From Phycisphaerae bacterium (GTDB lineage Bacteria; Planctomycetota; Phycisphaerae; Tepidisphaerales; Tepidisphaeraceae), in assembly GCA_014380825.1 (NCBI GenBank), contig JACMJD010000453.1, forward strand, positions 1 to 9,271: a stretch of DNA of 9,271 bases, in the 5' to 3' direction. The position numbers were made by a program, and so were the translations under genes. The notes below the pieces were generated by a model that was given only the letters and a program-made list of their open reading frames with translations, did no database searches and was not told where the DNA came from. Positions 5,711 to 9,271 of this stretch are shown one piece after another. The stretch's first letter is position 1. Each line of letters begins with the position of its first letter.

Positions 5711-7003
5711 ATGTACAACGGCAATGGACGGCCGCTCAGCAGGAAGAAGACGGCACAGCTATTTGTGATCCTCGTGCTGGCGTGGGCGACGCAGACGTTG
5801 CTGCATCAGTGGGGATTCGGGCAGACCGTTAACCCAAATGAAGCTGTGGCCGAGAAATTCGTTCCCGGCTCTGCCCGCTTCGCATCCGGCGCGACGATCG
5901 AGATCCGCAGTGAAGCGACGATCGTCGGCGCGGAAGTAAAGTTGAAGCAAGTCTGCCGCTGGTCGGACGCGGATGCGTCGATCTTCGCGCCGATCGCTGA
6001 TCTGGTGCTGGTGCGCCTGGGACCATCCGTTCCGTTTCGCGCAGTCACGGTCAACGAAATCAAAACGATCCTGCGCGATGCGGGTGTCAATATCGCGACG
6101 GTGAACTTCGTCGGCGCCGGTTCATGCACCATCGGCCGCAGCGATGTGCAATTCAACGAGGGTGAGGCGCTCCAGAAATGGATCGACGCACACGACACGA
6201 AGACTGAAATCGCTGAGACACCGACTACTCAACCCGCGACCGCCGCTTCGGCGATTGCCGGCCTCGAGCCGAGTCGAGGAGCGGTTTCGCAACCTGAAAA
6301 AGTGCCCGCCACGCAACCGACAGTTGCACAGAACGAAAACCGGACGCTCCGCGATCTGCTCACCAATGACCTCGCGGTTCGGCTCGGTCTCCCGGTCGAA
6401 ACGCTACAGATGAGCTTCAATCCTCAAGATGAGCGTCTCCTGGCGCTCTCCGACCCGCTCTTCAAGTTCCAAATCGATCCGCAGCGTGCCCGCGACCTGG
6501 GTGAAGTCTCCTGGCACGTCCGCGTCTTTGCGGATGGCACAAACCAGAAAGCCACCATCTCCGCGACCGCACGAGCCTGGCAGAGCCAGGTGGTGGTAAC
6601 CAAGCCGCTGTCGTTCAAGCAGGTGATTCGCGACAGCGATGTGGTTGATCGCCGCACGCTGATCGATCACATGACGGACGACACGGTGCTGGATCGCTCG
6701 CAGGTCGTCGGTCAGCAGGCATCGCGCGATCTGAAGCCCGGCGTGATCGTCACCGGCAGATTGATCGACGCGGTGCAGCTCGTTCGACCCGGGCAGTTTG
6801 TGACGGTGGTCTATCGGCAGGGCGTGATCGAGCTGAAAAGCGTCGCCCGCGCGCTGGATGGCGGCGCGTATGGGCAGACGATCCGCGTGAAGAACGAATC
6901 GACCAAGGACATCTTCGAAGTAATCCTGACCGGCCCGCAAACGGCGAGCATGTCGAGTGCGCCGACCCACAGCGCCGCGGCTGCGGTGGCCGAGTCTCGG
7001 TAA
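5711..7003 (+). CDS. flgA: Flagellar P-ring assembly chaperone FlgA, long form
   Basis: I place the start at ATG 5711, seven bases after GGAG, giving 430 residues; the ATG at 5690 in the same frame directly abuts the repeat and has no Shine-Dalgarno. A basic N-terminus and hydrophobic segment (KKTAQLFVILVLAWA, about 12-30) act as signal peptide or anchor. Residues about 60-145 look like the first FlgA domain (VGAEVKLKQVCRW, ADLVLVRLGPSVPF, VNEIKTILRDAGVNI). A Thr/Pro/Ala-rich linker covers about 170-211. The C-terminal SAF/ChapFlgA-type domain spans about 298-410: FKQVIRDSDVVDRRTL, RDLKPGVIVTGRLID, VRPGQFVTVVYRQG, LDGGAYGQTIRVKN. FlgA binds FlgI in the periplasm and helps the P ring form around the rod. 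At about twice the length of the enteric protein (219 residues) it has an added middle region (about 205-297) of unknown use. Its place before flgH and flgI fits. Confidence 0.92.
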   Translation: MYNGNGRPLSRKKTAQLFVILVLAWATQTLLHQWGFGQTVNPNEAVAEKFVPGSARFASGATIEIRSEATIVGAEVKLKQVCRWSDADASIFAPIADLVLVRLGPSVPFRAVTVNEIKTILRDAGVNIATVNFVGAGSCTIGRSDVQFNEGEALQKWIDAHDTKTEIAETPTTQPATAASAIAGLEPSRGAVSQPEKVPATQPTVAQNENRTLRDLLTNDLAVRLGLPVETLQMSFNPQDERLLALSDPLFKFQIDPQRARDLGEVSWHVRVFADGTNQKATISATARAWQSQVVVTKPLSFKQVIRDSDVVDRRTLIDHMTDDTVLDRSQVVGQQASRDLKPGVIVTGRLIDAVQLVRPGQFVTVVYRQGVIELKSVARALDGGAYGQTIRVKNESTKDIFEVILTGPQTASMSSAPTHSAAAAVAESR

Positions 7004-7021
7004 TCAGTGAGATTGAGATTT

Positions 7022-7816
7022 ATGAAGCGAATCATCATTCCAGCGATCTGCGTTTGCTTGAGTGGCTCGGGTGTCGTCGCGCAAGATCGGCCGCAGAAAC
7101 CGGCCGCATCTGCGTCTCCGCAACCGCCCGCTGGCACGCCCGCGCCGCCGCCGATGACTCCGCCCGCTCAGACCGCACAGGAAACCTCGTATCTCATGCG
7201 GCAAACGGGTGGTTCGCTGCTTCAGGCGACCATGGCCCAGCAAGCGGATCCGGCCCAGGCAAAGTTGGCGGACATGAGCTTCTTCGCCGTGCCCGAGCCC
7301 GAGCCGCGCACGATGCGCAAGCACGATCTGGTGACCATCATCGTGCGGGAAGTGAGCGAGTATTCCAGCGAAGGCTCAACCGACCTGAAGAAAGAAGCAG
7401 ACCTGGACGCCAAGGTCGATCAGTTCATCCGCTTCAGCCTCGACAACTTCGCGCTCAAGAGCAACGTCGGCACGCCAGCACCGCAGATCACGATGAGCGG
7501 CGAACGTAATTTCAAAGGCGAAGCCACAGTGGATCGATCCGACAGCCTGATCGCGCGCATCACCGCTGAGGTCGTCGACGTCAAACCGAACGGCACGCTT
7601 GTGCTTCAGGCGCGCAAGCGAATCAAGACGGATGAGGAAGTCGAGCAATTCATCCTCACCGGCATCTGCCGCGCCGAAGATATCTCGGCCGACAACACGC
7701 TGCTGAGCACTCAGCTCTACGACCTGGAGCTGAACAAGAGCCACACCGGCGCTGTGCGCGACACCACCAAACGCGGCTGGGTGCCGAAATTATTGGACGC
7801 AATCAATCCGTTCTGA
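7022..7816 (+). CDS. flgH: Flagellar L-ring protein FlgH
   Basis: The 264-residue product carries an N-terminal signal (KRIIIPAICVCLSGSGVVAQ), a long Pro/Ala-rich stretch (about 25-55), and then the FlgH core. Visible family features are SFFAVPEPEPRTMRKHDLVT, MSGERNFKGEATVDRSDSL, ITAEVVDVKPNGTLVLQARK, RAEDISADNTLLSTQLYD and the terminal KRGWVPKLLDAINPF. FlgH forms the bushing in the outer membrane. It is normally a lipoprotein, but no proper lipobox is seen here; the signal looks like a type I site after VVA. ATG 7022 is preferred; GTG 7007 in frame would add five residues. There is no strong Shine-Dalgarno, and it follows the flgA stop by 18 bp, so translation is probably coupled. Confidence 0.93.
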   Translation: MKRIIIPAICVCLSGSGVVAQDRPQKPAASASPQPPAGTPAPPPMTPPAQTAQETSYLMRQTGGSLLQATMAQQADPAQAKLADMSFFAVPEPEPRTMRKHDLVTIIVREVSEYSSEGSTDLKKEADLDAKVDQFIRFSLDNFALKSNVGTPAPQITMSGERNFKGEATVDRSDSLIARITAEVVDVKPNGTLVLQARKRIKTDEEVEQFILTGICRAEDISADNTLLSTQLYDLELNKSHTGAVRDTTKRGWVPKLLDAINPF

Positions 7817-7830
7817 CGAAAGAGAGAGGG

Positions 7831-7906
7831 CAGAGTTCAGAGTTCAGGAAGAAACTCGTTTCCCGTTTTCTCCTGACCTCTGAACTCTGACCTCTGACCT
7901 CTGAAT
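7831..7906. repeat. Heptamer-based inverted repeat between flgH and flgI
   Basis: The left arm (7831-7854; units CAGAGTT, CAGAGTT, then CAGGAAGAAA) pairs with 7866-7889 at 21 of 24 positions. The apex is again A-rich on the left and T-rich on the right. The right arm carries two further 7-bp units (to about 7906) with no partner on the left, where a purine-rich AGAGAGAGGG run precedes the stem. It has the same layout as the repeats at 3899 and 5617, with a different heptamer. Unlike at flgF, a separate GGAG-containing Shine-Dalgarno for flgI follows it. Confidence 0.85.
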
Positions 7907-7921
7907 TAGGGCGGAGCCCTC

Positions 7922-8980
7922 ATGCGAAAAGTCCTCTCAATTCTGTTGCTCGTCCTCGCGCTGCCCAGCGCGTCCTTCGCAGTCAAGATCGCCGACATCA
8001 CGCGCATCAGCGGGCAACGCACGAACATCCTCACCGGCCTCGGTCTGGTTTACGGACTGAAAGGCTCGGGCGATGGCGGGGATTTTCAGCCGGCGATTCG
8101 ACAGCTCGCGTCGATGCTCGGCAAATTTAACGATCCGACTACCGTCAAAGAGTTGAGCAGCGCCGCGAACGTCGCGGTCGTCAGTCTCACCGCGACAGTG
8201 CCGAGCAACGGCGTTCGCAACGGCGATCACATCGACGTCTACGTCACCAGCATTGGCGGCGCCGGCAGCCTGAGGGGCGGCCGATTGTTCGTCACGCCAA
8301 TGATCGGGCCGCGACCTGGCAGCGGAATTTTCGCCCTGGGTGAAGGGCCGATCGTCCTTGAAGATCCGAGCACCCCGACCGTCGGAATTGTCAAGCAGGG
8401 CTGCGTGATGGAAGCGGATCTGCCCGCACATTACATCGACGACCGCGGCGTGTTCACGCTGATCATCGACGATCCGTCTGCATCATGGACCATGGCCAGC
8501 ACGATCGCCAAGATCATCAACGACGGTCTGAGCGACGACGGCCAACTGATTGCGACGGCGGTTGATCCGAAGCAAGTCGTGATCACGATCCCGCCCGCCG
8601 AGCGTGCTCGGCCCGACGGGTTCATCAGCCGCGTGCAGTTGCTTCCGGTCACGCTGCTGCCGAGCGAAGCGCGCGTTCAGATCAACGATAAATCCGGCAC
8701 GATCATCATGACGGGTGATGTGGAAATCAGCCCGGTGGTGATCAGCCACAAGGGACTGACAATCTCGACGATCGCGCCGCCGCCCGTGCCGACACCGCGC
8801 ACGCCGGTTGTCACGGAGAAAGATGCAATTGCAATCGACACCACCGCACAAGGCGGCGCGAAATTGCAGGAGCTGCTCAACGCGCTCGATGCCATCAAGG
8901 TGCCGGCCGAGGATCGAATCGAAATCATCAAAGAGCTTCACAAGACCGGCAAACTGCACGCGAAGCTGATTGTGGAGTGA
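7922..8980 (+). CDS. flgI: Flagellar P-ring protein FlgI
   Basis: The 352-residue protein has a cleavable signal peptide (LSILLLVLALPSASFA, cleavage after residue 20), followed by the FlgI start: VKIADITRISGQRTN and TGLGLVYGLKGSGDG (38-52). Next come NVAVVSLTATVP, DVYVTSIGGAGSLRGG, the ARVQINDKSGTIIMTGDV motif (from residue 250) with SPVVISHKGLTI, and a C-terminal helix pair (LQELLNALDAIKVPAEDRIE, then KELHKTGKL). It polymerises into the periplasmic P ring around the rod, assisted by FlgA. Length is close to the usual value (about 365 in enterics). There is a single cysteine (in KQGCVMEAD), so the intramolecular disulfide known for the E. coli protein cannot form. GGCGGAG lies just upstream of the ATG, giving a clear ribosome site despite the adjacent repeat. 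Confidence 0.97.
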   Translation: MRKVLSILLLVLALPSASFAVKIADITRISGQRTNILTGLGLVYGLKGSGDGGDFQPAIRQLASMLGKFNDPTTVKELSSAANVAVVSLTATVPSNGVRNGDHIDVYVTSIGGAGSLRGGRLFVTPMIGPRPGSGIFALGEGPIVLEDPSTPTVGIVKQGCVMEADLPAHYIDDRGVFTLIIDDPSASWTMASTIAKIINDGLSDDGQLIATAVDPKQVVITIPPAERARPDGFISRVQLLPVTLLPSEARVQINDKSGTIIMTGDVEISPVVISHKGLTISTIAPPPVPTPRTPVVTEKDAIAIDTTAQGGAKLQELLNALDAIKVPAEDRIEIIKELHKTGKLHAKLIVE

Positions 8981-8988
8981 CGACGAAC

Positions 8989-9271
8989 ATGAATCCTTCA
9001 ACACTCATTTCGGCACTCAACGGCGCCGCGCCCAACTCGGCAACGAGCCGTCACGCACAGCTTGAGAAACAGGCGGGCAATCTCGTCGCGCAGACGTTCT
9101 TCGGCACGCTGCTGAAGCAGATGCGCGAAAGCCCGTTCAAAGATGAAATGTTCTCCGGCGGGCGCGGTGGGGAGGCGTTTGGATCGATGTACGACCAGCA
9201 CCTCGCCGAGCACATGTCGCGCGGCGTGGGTAGGAAGCTCGTCAATTCAATCGTCAAACGTCTTGAAGCGA
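8989..9271 (+). CDS. flgJ: FlgJ-type rod-binding protein, N-terminal part, cut by the window end
   Basis: The frame opens at ATG 8989, 8 bp after the flgI stop, with GGAG at 8974-8977 inside the end of flgI, which suggests coupled translation. The 94 codons inside the window begin MNPSTLISALNGAAPN and contain the rod-binding domain: LEKQAGNLVAQTFFGTLLKQ, MRESPFKDEMFSGGRGGEAF, GSMYDQHLAEHMSRGVGRKL. This matches FlgJ N-terminal domains (about 100 residues), which cap the growing rod. Many lineages have only this domain, and enterics add a muramidase that cuts peptidoglycan. Whether a muramidase follows cannot be seen, because the window ends in the open frame shortly after KRLEA. Its place after flgI is the usual one. 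Confidence 0.9.
   Translation, partial: MNPSTLISALNGAAPNSATSRHAQLEKQAGNLVAQTFFGTLLKQMRESPFKDEMFSGGRGGEAFGSMYDQHLAEHMSRGVGRKLVNSIVKRLEA

Noticed and set aside
6512..6530. TGGCACG inside flgA as a second sigma-54 site
   Set aside because: The following TTTGC lies at the wrong distance for the -12 element and the site is within coding sequence.
3899..7906. The three period-7 arrays as a CRISPR
   Set aside because: There are no spacers of even length between repeats. The units are 7 bp and face each other as inverted arms.

Overview
The window looks like chromosomal DNA of a moderately GC-rich, flagellated Gram-negative bacterium. I read it as most probably a planctomycete, perhaps of the Phycisphaerae. 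This rests on the compact flgF-flgG-flgA-flgH-flgI-flgJ order, an unusually long FlgA, the style of the neighbouring uncharacterised membrane proteins, and palindromic heptamer repeats between the genes. The lineage call is inference.

Region 1 (about 1-1400) looks like the end of an integrated island. It holds the start of an unrecognised minus-strand gene (1-105) and a 325-residue plus-strand protein (244-1221). I read that protein as an EVE/PUA-like modified-base reader fused to a PD-(D/E)XK nuclease of the HsdR N-terminal type, which would be a candidate modification-dependent restriction enzyme. The region ends at a promoterless fragment (1399-1491) encoding the last 30 codons of GMP synthetase (guaA). 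The 3' end of guaA is a known target of site-specific integrases, so this fragment is best read as the chromosomal copy left beyond the island's attachment site. A direct repeat at 1298-1320 could be an integrase arm site.

Region 2 (about 1500-3450) is the ancestral flank: a DgkA-family lipid kinase, a convergent tail-anchored protein of unknown function on the minus strand, and a divergent membrane-anchored protein of unknown function.

Region 3 (about 3600-9271) is a flagellar rod and ring operon, all on the plus strand: a 62-residue small protein behind a sigma-54-like promoter, FlgF and FlgG (rod), FlgA (P-ring chaperone), FlgH (L ring, without a visible lipobox), FlgI (P ring) and the beginning of a FlgJ-type rod-binding protein cut by the window end. 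Together they build the periplasmic rod and the P and L rings through which it passes.

Three gaps of this operon (3899-3983, 5617-5688, 7831-7906) hold hairpins made of 7-bp tandem units whose arms end in an A-rich/T-rich apex. Their sequences differ but their design is the same, so they look like members of one repeat family.
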